39,646 bases of DNA from an uncultured Spirochaetales bacterium (GTDB lineage Bacteria; Spirochaetota; Spirochaetia; Sphaerochaetales; Sphaerochaetaceae), in the NCBI GenBank assembly GCA_949285905.1, contig CASDZV010000054.1:1-39646 (forward strand). The letters run 5' to 3'. The position numbers and the translations under genes were made by a program. The notes beneath the pieces were generated by a model that had not been told where the DNA came from, searched no databases, and saw only the letters and a program-made list of their open reading frames with translations. Shown here one piece after another: positions 1 to 7,023 of the stretch; position 1 is the stretch's first letter; the number at the start of each line of letters is the position of its first letter.

Positions 1-216
1 CACCAGCGCATTGCACCCAGCTCCCTTCGCTTCCTCAACAGCCCTCACCGCGTCTTTCTCGTTCTCCGCTATCGTCGGCGCAAGGAACACCTCAAGCCCC
101 AGCTTGCCGCATTCCTCTACCACCTTGCGGCTCCTCCCTTCCGATACGCTTATCGGAAAGCAGTCCCTGCTCACCGCTATCATTCCAACCTTCACTTCCG
201 GTATGTTGCTATGCAT
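1..216 (-). CDS. L-fucose/L-arabinose isomerase-family protein, N-terminal part (runs off window)
   Basis: The first 72 codons of a minus-strand gene are visible; it starts at ATG 216-214 and is open to base 1. The start is supported by a strong Shine-Dalgarno (GAGGAGG, about 222-229). The N-terminus reads PEVKVGMIAVSRDCFPIS, then a helix-rich stretch ending GAGCNALV. From memory this matches the N-terminal Rossmann-like domain of fucose/arabinose isomerase-like proteins, which interconvert aldoses and ketoses in the cytoplasm. The plus-strand ORF over the same bases is its antisense shadow. It is divergent from gusA, which suggests joint use of sugar or sugar-acid substrates. The catalytic C-terminal domain lies outside the window, so substrate cannot be given. 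Confidence 0.72.
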   Translation of the reverse strand, partial: MHSNIPEVKVGMIAVSRDCFPISVSEGRSRKVVEECGKLGLEVFLAPTIAENEKDAVRAVEEAKGAGCNALV

Positions 217-461
217 CTTTCCTCCTCAGTGTAAAAACACAGCCGGTGTGCTCGTGCACTCACTGAAAGTATCGAAGACAGCATCGCAGATGTCAAGAAG
301 ATTTTCCCATAGCGTCACTTCCAGAATCCTCAACTTCCAAAAACAAGCACTGAGATGTCCATGGCAAATAATTTCCTGTCATGCTGAGAGTTGATGAAGA
401 AATCAGATGTTCACCTCCGACGTATCAACATCCTATGCTATGATATCCCAAAGGAGAAACT
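217..461. promoter_or_regulatory. Divergent intergenic region between the isomerase-like gene and gusA
   Basis: This 245-bp gap serves both divergent genes. On the plus strand an extended -10, TGC followed by TATGAT (436-444), lies 17 bp before the gusA ATG, with Shine-Dalgarno AGGAG at 452-456. The transcript would begin almost at the Shine-Dalgarno. No good -35 is visible. Two short inverted repeats, GTGT-AAAA-ACAC (229-240) and GTGC-TCGT-GCAC (248-259), sit just upstream of the minus-strand gene and could be operator or leader structures. No RNA gene is seen. Confidence 0.45.
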
Positions 462-2261
462 ATGCTCTATCCGGAGATAAACAAAGCAAGAAGTATTATA
501 GACCTTGGAGGTGAATGGAATTTCCGCCTCAGCGATGAAAATCATGATAATGGAGAAGCAGACCGGGCTTTCATCAAAGCTGGTACCACGATGGCAGTTC
601 CCGCATCATACAACGACCTGAAAGAAGATCCTGAATACCGCAGCCACTGTGGATGGGCTTATTATCATAGAGTATTCACAATACCGGGAATTTTTGCAAC
701 TGAGCGAATTGTCCTACGTTTTGATGCAGTGACTCATTATGCAAAAGTCTATCTCAATGGTACTCTTATTGCAGAACATAAGGGAGGTTTCCTGCCATTT
801 GAAATAGATATCACAGATAAAATCAGATGCGGGGAGGAAGCAGAACTTATTGTTGCGGTAGATAACAGGATTAATCACTCCACGCTACCGATGGGCAACG
901 AGGAAGGGACAGCCTTCTTCGGATCAGACAACGCAGATGTGCCTAGCGTGGCTGCCGCGAAGAAGTGGCGGAAACCTGTAAACCTTCCCAATTTTGATTT
1001 CTTCAATTACGCTGGCATAAACCGTCCGGTACGCATCTACACAACACCCCGCTCATATATCAGGGACATCACAATCACAACAGACATCAGAGGCAGTGAC
1101 GGCATTGTCAATTATGACACATCATGCATCGGAGACGGGGATGTAAGTGTCACAATCATCGACAGTGAAGGAAAGACTGTGGCAGGAGGAAAAGGCGCGA
1201 GCGGGAAGCTTACAATAAATAATGCAAAGCTCTGGTGGCCATATCCCGGAGACCCATACCTATACAAGGCAGAGGTTCGTTTCTGCGATGATTTATACAT
1301 ACTTGAATTCGGTATAAGGACAGTTGAAGTAAGAGGCATAGAATTCCTCATCAACAACAAGCCATTCTATTTCAAAGGTTTTGGCAAGCATGAAGACTCG
1401 GCAATCCATGGAAGAGGATTTGACTTTGTTCTCGATATGAAAGACATCAGCATGATCCACTGGATGGGCGCGAACTCATTCAGGACAAGCCATTATCCAT
1501 ATGCAGAGGAGATGTATCAGCTCTGTGACAGGGAAGGTATTGTCATCATCGATGAAACTCCTGCTGTCGGAATCGGAGGCACAAGTGAGGATATCTACAG
1601 CGTCGGCAGATTCAGGAGCCATCACGAGGATGTGATAAGAGACCTGATCGACCGCGACAAGAACCATCCATCAGTTGTCATGTGGTCAATGGGAAACGAG
1701 CCTGATGTCGTCTCATTCCCAGACTCAGCTTATGAGTACTGGCACACGCTATACAGCTACACTAAAGCGCTCGACCCGGCAAAGCGGCCTGTAACATTCG
1801 TATGCAACCAGAACAACTATGAACGAGACAGGATAACAAGGGAGATGGATGTAGTCTGCATCAACCGCTACTATGGCTGGTACAATCTCTCCGGAGATCT
1901 GAAAGCTGCAGAATACGCATTGAATATGGAACTTGATTTCTGGGAGAAGCTGCAGAAACCAGTGATACTCACAGAATATGGAGCAGATACTCTTCCGGGC
2001 TTCCATCTCTCATCACCAGAGATGTTCAGTGAAGAGTTCCAGGTGCTTTATTATGACACGCTGAACAAGGAATTCGACAAACGCGCATTCATGATTGGCG
2101 AGCATCCCTGGAATTTTGCAGACTTTAACACCATTCAGGGGCCAATGAGAGCAGATGGCAACAGGAAAGGATTGCTGACACGTGACAGAAGGCCTAAGAT
2201 GGCTGCACACTATTTCCGTAAGAGATGGCATGATATCCCGGATTTTGGTTACAAGAAATGA
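462..2261 (+). CDS. uidA: Beta-glucuronidase, GH2 family
   Basis: Hydrolyses beta-D-glucuronides to D-glucuronate in the cytoplasm; no signal peptide is present. At 599 aa it is close to E. coli UidA (603). It shows the GH2 order: N-terminal jelly-roll (about 1-180), immunoglobulin-like domain (about 185-275) and TIM barrel (about 280-599). The catalytic acid lies in the motif MGNEPD (E413) and the nucleophile in LTEYGAD (E505). Near the C-terminus, GNRKG (N567, K569) preserves the Asn-x-Lys pair that binds the glucuronate carboxylate, separating glucuronidase from galactosidase. The start is fixed by AGGAG five bases upstream. Its stop overlaps the next start (ATGA), so the two are probably co-translated. 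kduI elsewhere in the window could act in related uronate catabolism. Confidence 0.95.
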   Translation: MLYPEINKARSIIDLGGEWNFRLSDENHDNGEADRAFIKAGTTMAVPASYNDLKEDPEYRSHCGWAYYHRVFTIPGIFATERIVLRFDAVTHYAKVYLNGTLIAEHKGGFLPFEIDITDKIRCGEEAELIVAVDNRINHSTLPMGNEEGTAFFGSDNADVPSVAAAKKWRKPVNLPNFDFFNYAGINRPVRIYTTPRSYIRDITITTDIRGSDGIVNYDTSCIGDGDVSVTIIDSEGKTVAGGKGASGKLTINNAKLWWPYPGDPYLYKAEVRFCDDLYILEFGIRTVEVRGIEFLINNKPFYFKGFGKHEDSAIHGRGFDFVLDMKDISMIHWMGANSFRTSHYPYAEEMYQLCDREGIVIIDETPAVGIGGTSEDIYSVGRFRSHHEDVIRDLIDRDKNHPSVVMWSMGNEPDVVSFPDSAYEYWHTLYSYTKALDPAKRPVTFVCNQNNYERDRITREMDVVCINRYYGWYNLSGDLKAAEYALNMELDFWEKLQKPVILTEYGADTLPGFHLSSPEMFSEEFQVLYYDTLNKEFDKRAFMIGEHPWNFADFNTIQGPMRADGNRKGLLTRDRRPKMAAHYFRKRWHDIPDFGYKK

Positions 2262-2923
2262 AAACGTTCCCTACAATAAAAAGCGAGAAAGATATGGAAG
2301 CCGTGGTGGAGGAATATGGGTTCCTCCCCTTCTTCCGCTCGGCGATTCCAGGATTTTCTGTTGAGGAGATGGCAGACCCATCTGTATATTTTCCTCCAAA
2401 GGGGGAAGGTGTATGGGACTGGAAGGACGATGTCATAAACGGGACAGGTGGAACGTATGGAAAGTTCTTCCTATCCCGTCCGGGCTTCGTCTCCAAGGAT
2501 TTCTTCTTCCTTCTCGCCGGATACAGGCGCGATGATTACGATTTCGAGGGCATGGTCAACGATGGCCTTGTGACACACAGTGAGCGTCTTTTTTACCAGA
2601 TACTGGAAGAAACCGGAAGCGAGACATCCACATTCCTCCGTTACAAAGCAAGAATGTCCAAGTCATCATTCGACAGTGCCAACACGCGGCTGCAGATGAA
2701 GACATTCATTGTCATATCTGGCTTTGACAGGAAAACCACGAAAGACGGCAGACCATATGGATGGGGAGTTGCAAGATATTCGCTTGCAGAAAACATCTAC
2801 CCGGATCTTGAAGAGTCACTGAATGGGACGAGGGCTGCAGATGCTTCTGCAAAGCTCCTTTCTCGCCTCAGAGCAGTCTTCAAGGATACAGAAGACGCTG
2901 CACTGAGACGCATTATCGGGTAA
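2258..2923 (+). CDS. AlkZ-related protein of unknown function
   Basis: A 221-aa soluble protein translated from an ATG that overlaps the gusA stop (ATGA), so it is coupled to gusA. Recognisable blocks are GFLPFF near residue 20, a VWDWK block near 52, YGKFF, PGFVS, YRRDDYDFEG near 90, and a C-terminal YGWGVARYS. These match, from memory, proteins annotated AlkZ-related, which resemble part of the HTH_42/YcaQ-AlkZ DNA glycosylase superfamily; glycosylase activity has not been shown for this short group. The genuine role is unknown, and the pairing with a glucuronidase is unexplained. The stop abuts the stop of the convergent carbamoyltransferase gene with no spacer. There is no signal peptide or membrane segment. 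Confidence 0.75.
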   Translation: MKTFPTIKSEKDMEAVVEEYGFLPFFRSAIPGFSVEEMADPSVYFPPKGEGVWDWKDDVINGTGGTYGKFFLSRPGFVSKDFFFLLAGYRRDDYDFEGMVNDGLVTHSERLFYQILEETGSETSTFLRYKARMSKSSFDSANTRLQMKTFIVISGFDRKTTKDGRPYGWGVARYSLAENIYPDLEESLNGTRAADASAKLLSRLRAVFKDTEDAALRRIIG

Positions 2924-3934
2924 TCAGAACTTGAGAGTGTCCGAAAGTGTTGCAACCATCACAGCCTTGATGGTATGCATCCTGTTTTCAGCTTCGTCGA
3001 ATACAACGGATGCCTCACTTCTGAAGACTTCGTCAGTGACTTCCATCTCCTTGAGACCGAACTTCTCATAAACCATCTCAGCAGTTGTTGTGTTCATATC
3101 ATGGAACGAAGGCAGACAATGCTCGAAGATTGTATCCTTCCCTGTAGATTTAAGAAGCTCCATCGTCACCTGATAAGGCTTAAGAAGACTGATACGCTCA
3201 GCCATCTTGTCCTCTTCTCCCATCGAGCACCAGATATCAGTATAGATGATGTCCGCACCTTTCACAGCCTCCATCGGATCTGTTGTGACAGTAATCTCAG
3301 AGCCATTATCCTCCGCCCATTTTTTACACTCAGCGACCAATGACTTGGCGGGGAAGAGTGACTCAGGGGTAGCAACAGCATAGTCCATTCCGACTTTGCC
3401 TGCTCCGATCATCAGAGCGTTTGCGACATTGTTCCTGCCATCACCGACATATGCAAGCTTCATCTCCGACAGAGGCTTGCCTAAATGCTCATAAGCTGTG
3501 AGGAAATCTGCAAGAACCTGGGTCGGATGGTCATCATCTGTCAGGCCATTCCACACAGGAACACCCGAAAATGCTGCAAGATCCTCAACAATCTTGTGCG
3601 CAAACCCTCTGTACTCTATGCCATCATAGAGCCTGCCAAGGACTTTAGCTGTATCTTCAAGAGACTCCTTCTTACCCATCTGGGAGTTCGTGAGGAATGT
3701 CACGCCAGCGCCCTCATCATATGCAGCAACTTCAAAAGAGCATCTTGTGCGTGTAGATGTCTTGTCAAAAAGAAGAACGATATTCTTGCCATTAAGGAGA
3801 CGTCCATGCACACCAGGGTCCACAGGCTTGCCCTTCTTCTTTTTCTTCAGCTCAGCAGCAAGCTTTATCAGATAGATAATCTCATCTTTAGAGTAATCCT
3901 TGAGTGTAAGAAAACTTCTTCCTTTTAGATTCAT
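2924..3934 (-). CDS. argF: Ornithine carbamoyltransferase
   Basis: Makes citrulline from ornithine and carbamoyl phosphate, or runs in reverse in the arginine deiminase pathway. At 336 aa it has the family length. It carries the carbamoyl-phosphate motif STRTR (about 60-64), then HPTQ, and the ornithine-site HCLPSFHD near 270. The conserved [11 protein letters not shown] and [17 protein letters not shown] blocks fit the ArgF/ArcB type. I chose ATG 3934 rather than the upstream in-frame ATG at 3940, because AAGGAG (3941-3946) touches the first ATG but lies six bases before the second. No other arginine genes are adjacent, so anabolic (argF) versus catabolic (arcB) use is undecided. A consensus promoter and an ARG-box-like palindrome precede it. 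Confidence 0.95.
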   Translation of the reverse strand: MNLKGRSFLTLKDYSKDEIIYLIKLAAELKKKKKGKPVDPGVHGRLLNGKNIVLLFDKTSTRTRCSFEVAAYDEGAGVTFLTNSQMGKKESLEDTAKVLGRLYDGIEYRGFAHKIVEDLAAFSGVPVWNGLTDDDHPTQVLADFLTAYEHLGKPLSEMKLAYVGDGRNNVANALMIGAGKVGMDYAVATPESLFPAKSLVAECKKWAEDNGSEITVTTDPMEAVKGADIIYTDIWCSMGEEDKMAERISLLKPYQVTMELLKSTGKDTIFEHCLPSFHDMNTTTAEMVYEKFGLKEMEVTDEVFRSEASVVFDEAENRMHTIKAVMVATLSDTLKF

Positions 3935-3956
3935 ATTCATCTCCTTATATGCGCGA

Positions 3957-3985
3957 ATATTACATATTCATGCAATAGTTGTCAA
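3957..3985 (-). promoter_or_regulatory. Consensus sigma-70-type promoter of argF
   Basis: On the minus strand a perfect -35 TTGACA (3985-3980) is followed by a 17-bp spacer and the -10 TAATAT (3962-3957). The predicted start is near 3950, giving a short leader before AAGGAG at 3946. The -10 overlaps an inverted repeat, GAATAT-TAC-ATATTC, which could be an operator half-site arrangement. Confidence 0.75.
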
Positions 3986-4001
3986 TATTTACAGCGTATA
4001 T

Positions 4002-4015
4002 TGCATATTTATTCA
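4002..4015. promoter_or_regulatory. ARG-box-like palindrome upstream of argF
   Basis: TGCATATTTATTCA differs at one position from the E. coli ArgR consensus TGAAT-WWWW-ATTCA. It lies about 55-65 bp upstream of the predicted argF start and overlaps the 3' end of rmuC. A gene-appropriate location supports an arginine-repressor site, but AT-rich 14-mers are easy to match by chance and no ArgR gene is in view. Confidence 0.35.
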
Positions 4016-5358
4016 ATTGGCAATATATCCCGCGTACTGATATCCACACTCTCTGGAAGCTCAATACGCTCCAGCTTCCCACTGATAGCATTACTGCGCT
4101 TCACTGCGGCATCAAGCTTGTCAGAAGCCGCTCCGATAGCCTTCTGTGACTTCTCCAGCTCCTCACCGAAACGTGAGAACTGCGTCTTCAGATCTCTGAA
4201 GAGTCTCCAGACCTTTTCCGTATTCTTCTCAATCTGCAGAGTTCTGAAACCAATCTGGAGGGCATTGATCAGGGCTGAGAAATTTGTAGGACCTGTAAGC
4301 ACTACCTTATATTCATTCTGCAGCGTCTCTGCAAAATCTCCCATCCTCAGAAGCTCTGCATAGAGGCTTTCAGTAGGTATGAAAAGGATAGCGAAATCCG
4401 TTGTCCGAGGAGGAACAATATACTTGCTCTTTATATCCCTTGCCTCGGAAAGGACTCTCATACGAAGATCTTTGAGTGCAGCCTTCGTCGCGTCCTCATT
4501 CCCTTCTGCAATAGCCTCTGAGTACCTGACAAAATCCTCATTCGGGAACTTTGAATCAATTGGAAGGAATACCTCACTTCCATGCTCCTTCCCAGGTAGC
4601 CTGATAGCGAACTCAACACTGCTGCCGTTTCTGCCAGGAGAATAATTCTTCACATACTGCTGAGGAGTAAGGAGATCTGAAAGAATATTCTCAGCCTGCA
4701 CCTCTCCCCATGTGCCACGCACTTTGACATTTGAGAACATCTTATTGAGGCTCTCGACATCTTTTGCAAGACTGTTCATCTCACCGATGGATTTATAAAG
4801 AGACTCAAGATTCTTAATGACTTCACTAAACGAGGCTGTGATACGGCTCTCAAGAGTCTTCTGCAGCTTCTCATCCACTGTTCCCCGGATAAGATCGAGC
4901 TGTTTGTTGTTGTCAAGCCGGATCTGATCCATACCGCTTCTCACCTTTTCAATAAGCTCTACCGTTTCCTTCAGGACACGCTGCATTGTCATGGAATTCT
5001 CAGAACGCATCTGATCGATTGAGGAACGGAGAGCCTCCGCACTCTCCTTCTCAGAGGCTGTCAGCTTCTCATTAAATGCGCGTGTCTCCGTAAAGAAGAG
5101 CTCCATCTGCTTCTTTTCGGAGGCATTAAGGTTATCGATACTGCCACGGAGCGTTACAGAAAGATCAGAAAGACGTGACTCCATTGTCCTCAGTCTCTCC
5201 TCCTGAGACTGTCTGAATGCCTCCAGCGATGCTGAGAAGCTCTGGAAGAACTGGAAAACAGAATCATCCTTTTCCTTATTACCCTTCAGCAGGATGACTA
5301 TCAGAAGTATTATAATAAGCGCTTCAAGCGCGATAGAAGCATATAAGAGCGTGTTCAT
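4009..5358 (-). CDS. rmuC: RmuC-family DNA recombination protein
   Basis: A 449-aa membrane-anchored protein with an N-terminal transmembrane helix (about 5-27), a long charged coiled coil (about 35-200) and the RmuC core (about 205-400), which contains VRGTWGEVQAENIL and LPIDSKFP. The family is implicated in limiting recombination at inverted repeats and has a predicted endonuclease-like fold; its biochemical activity is not settled. The gene lies 24 bp downstream of nagB. No Shine-Dalgarno precedes the ATG; instead TATTAT lies six bases upstream, so it may be transcribed from its own leaderless promoter rather than only by read-through from nagB. Confidence 0.93.
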   Translation of the reverse strand: MNTLLYASIALEALIIILLIVILLKGNKEKDDSVFQFFQSFSASLEAFRQSQEERLRTMESRLSDLSVTLRGSIDNLNASEKKQMELFFTETRAFNEKLTASEKESAEALRSSIDQMRSENSMTMQRVLKETVELIEKVRSGMDQIRLDNNKQLDLIRGTVDEKLQKTLESRITASFSEVIKNLESLYKSIGEMNSLAKDVESLNKMFSNVKVRGTWGEVQAENILSDLLTPQQYVKNYSPGRNGSSVEFAIRLPGKEHGSEVFLPIDSKFPNEDFVRYSEAIAEGNEDATKAALKDLRMRVLSEARDIKSKYIVPPRTTDFAILFIPTESLYAELLRMGDFAETLQNEYKVVLTGPTNFSALINALQIGFRTLQIEKNTEKVWRLFRDLKTQFSRFGEELEKSQKAIGAASDKLDAAVKRSNAISGKLERIELPESVDISTRDILPIE

Positions 5359-5364
5359 ACATAA

Positions 5365-5370
5365 ATAATA
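5365..5370 (-). promoter_or_regulatory. -10-like TATTAT directly upstream of rmuC (leaderless candidate)
   Basis: The hexamer TATTAT is separated from the rmuC ATG by exactly six bases (5359-5364), so transcription would begin at or next to the A of the start codon. There is no Shine-Dalgarno. The same geometry precedes nagB and the AraC gene. Confidence 0.4.
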
Positions 5371-5382
5371 GCTAAAGAGGCG

Positions 5383-6111
5383 TCAGAGCGGAAGAAGTCT
5401 GGACGCTGAATCGCTGTCTGCAAAGAGATACCAGTCCCTGTGAGTCTTCAGTATTGTAGCCGGTACATATGGAGACACTGGTCCTGTGATTGTATTGTAA
5501 AGAGCTTCTGCTTTTACACTATGCGGAACAGCTGAGACAATATGCTCGCACTTCATGATTTCTCTGACACACATCGAGACAGCTCTCTCAGGAACATCGG
5601 ACAGTGCAGGGAACCATCCTTCCCCAAGCTGCTGGCGGCGGCAGCGTTCATCGAGAGCAACGACCTTATAAGCCTCTGATGTGTCAAAATCTGCAGGAGG
5701 GTCATTGAATGCAATGTGACCATTCTCGCCGATGCCGATCACGCCGACATCGACCGTTTCCTTTCTCAGCGCATCTGTGAGATATGGAATGCTTTCCTCT
5801 CCATCGACAAAGTAAGCGGCTTTAAGAGGAACATGTGATACAAAACGTTCTTTGAGATAGTGACGGAAGCTTGCCGGATGAGATTCCGGAAGACCAATAT
5901 ATTCATCAAGATGGAACATCTCGACGCGACCCCAGTCAACACACTCTTCCACAAGATAAGAAAGTGTCTCAAACTGGCTCTGGCCAGTGGAAAGAATAAT
6001 CCTTGCACTGCCTTTCTGTTCTATAGCCGCATTCAACAGAGCAGCTATCTTCTCTGCAGCTCTTTTCCCAAGCTCTTTGGGATCAGGGGAGATATCAAAA
6101 TGGATGTTCAT
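5383..6111 (-). CDS. nagB: Glucosamine-6-phosphate deaminase-family protein
   Basis: A 242-aa cytoplasmic enzyme of the NagB/6-phosphogluconolactonase fold, expected to convert glucosamine-6-phosphate to fructose-6-phosphate and ammonia. Visible motifs are LSTGQSQ (about 40-46, phosphate loop), FHLDEYIGL (D69 corresponds to the catalytic Asp72 of E. coli NagB) and GIGENGHIAFNDP (126-138, with H132 as the ring-opening His). In that motif the position of E. coli Asp141 is Asn130, as in Gram-positive NagB, and Glu148 is replaced by Asp137. This marks a NagB subfamily seen in many gut and environmental bacteria, so a related amino-sugar phosphate is also possible. No Shine-Dalgarno is present; an extended -10 lies six bases before ATG. 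Confidence 0.88.
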   Translation of the reverse strand: MNIHFDISPDPKELGKRAAEKIAALLNAAIEQKGSARIILSTGQSQFETLSYLVEECVDWGRVEMFHLDEYIGLPESHPASFRHYLKERFVSHVPLKAAYFVDGEESIPYLTDALRKETVDVGVIGIGENGHIAFNDPPADFDTSEAYKVVALDERCRRQQLGEGWFPALSDVPERAVSMCVREIMKCEHIVSAVPHSVKAEALYNTITGPVSPYVPATILKTHRDWYLFADSDSASRLLPL

Positions 6112-6117
6112 AAATCA

Positions 6118-6126
6118 ATAATAGCA
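6118..6126 (-). promoter_or_regulatory. Extended -10 of nagB (leaderless candidate)
   Basis: On the minus strand TGC (6126-6124) followed by TATTAT (6123-6118) forms an extended -10. It stands six bases from the nagB ATG, and no ribosome-binding sequence lies between. The -35 region is poor, as is common for extended -10 promoters. A leaderless transcript is inferred. Confidence 0.5.
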
Positions 6127-6132
6127 CAAACA

Positions 6133-6957
6133 TCATGAGAGGTTTCTTGTATATGTGCATTTGGGGTATCGTGAACAGCCAATAAACTGAGAACCGGCAT
6201 TAGCCCCTCGCCTGGCTGTTCTCATCACAAGAGGTGCACCACATCTGGGACAAAAGCCATTTGCAATCTGAGATTCCTTCATAGAAATCTGTTTTCTGAC
6301 ATTTTCTGCATGATGTTGGCTATCAGCTTTCAACGAGGCATGAATCAGCTTTGCCTTGATATCATCTACTTCATCATCACCAAGCTGCCCCTTGTGCTGG
6401 TCATTGATGTCACGAAAAACACTGTGCAGGCTACTTTTATGCAATACATATACATTGGATGAAAGCACAGTAACATCCTTGAACTCCGCCTCATCACTGA
6501 ACACAACTAACGAATGAAAAGGACCTTTATAATCACCAAGATTCTTCTTTATACATAGGATGTGAGAATTATTCTGACGAATTGGGTTATATAGTCTGTT
6601 CTTGATTGATTCGCCACGTATACCTGTATACAGAATCTGCGTCCAGTACTGGTTTTTCTCATTTCCAAAAATCCAGCCTTTGTAGTTCTTGACTTCTATT
6701 ACATATATGCCGCTATCAGCAACAATAAGTTCATCTATCTGTGATGTCTTCCCATCAGGCCACGGCAGACATAAATTCTTTATAGGGACAGCAGTCGTCC
6801 TAGCGCAAGCTCTCTCTGCAATGCGTGCAACATTTCTCTCACCCCGCTCACCTTTATATTCGGCAATTGTTTCACCGAACACCGCATGCTTAATTCCCCT
6901 CTTGATATGAGAAGCAATCCATCTATCCGGATGAAGAAGAAAATACAAAAATCCCAT
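6133..6957 (-). CDS. NERD-domain protein with C-terminal topoisomerase-type zinc finger
   Basis: A 274-aa predicted nuclease-related protein. The NERD domain spans about 35-155, with the restriction-like core seen as an acidic residue in SQIDELIVADSGIYVIEVKNYKG, where Asp and the E-x-K motif (EVKNYKG) are the likely metal-binding residues. The C-terminus (about 235-272) is a four-cysteine zinc finger, CPRC...C-x5-C, as in topoisomerase IA tails and other DNA-binding proteins. The N-terminus is hydrophobic (GFLYFLLHP) but not a clear membrane segment. DNA processing or repair is inferred; no substrate is known. It follows a UUCG hairpin terminator and has only a weak AGGT before ATG. Confidence 0.85.
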   Translation of the reverse strand: MGFLYFLLHPDRWIASHIKRGIKHAVFGETIAEYKGERGERNVARIAERACARTTAVPIKNLCLPWPDGKTSQIDELIVADSGIYVIEVKNYKGWIFGNEKNQYWTQILYTGIRGESIKNRLYNPIRQNNSHILCIKKNLGDYKGPFHSLVVFSDEAEFKDVTVLSSNVYVLHKSSLHSVFRDINDQHKGQLGDDEVDDIKAKLIHASLKADSQHHAENVRKQISMKESQIANGFCPRCGAPLVMRTARRGANAGSQFIGCSRYPKCTYTRNLS

Positions 6958-6965
6958 ACATACCT

Positions 6966-6996
6966 ACAAACAAAGGAGCTACCCGAAGACAGCCCC
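6966..6996 (-). terminator. Rho-independent terminator after the InlB-repeat lipoprotein gene
   Basis: Read on the minus strand: nine-pair stem GGGGCTGTC / GGTAGCTCC (three G-U pairs) with a TTCG tetraloop, followed by TTTGTTTG. It lies 28 bp beyond the stop at 7024 and resembles the metQ terminator, which also has a UUCG loop. Confidence 0.75.
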
Positions 6997-7023
6997 TCTA
7001 TTCAACATTGAACACAGAAACAT

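Noticed and set aside
11..394. 127-aa plus-strand open frame
   Set aside because: It is antisense to the isomerase-like N-terminus, has no ribosome-binding site, and its translation has no recognisable motif.
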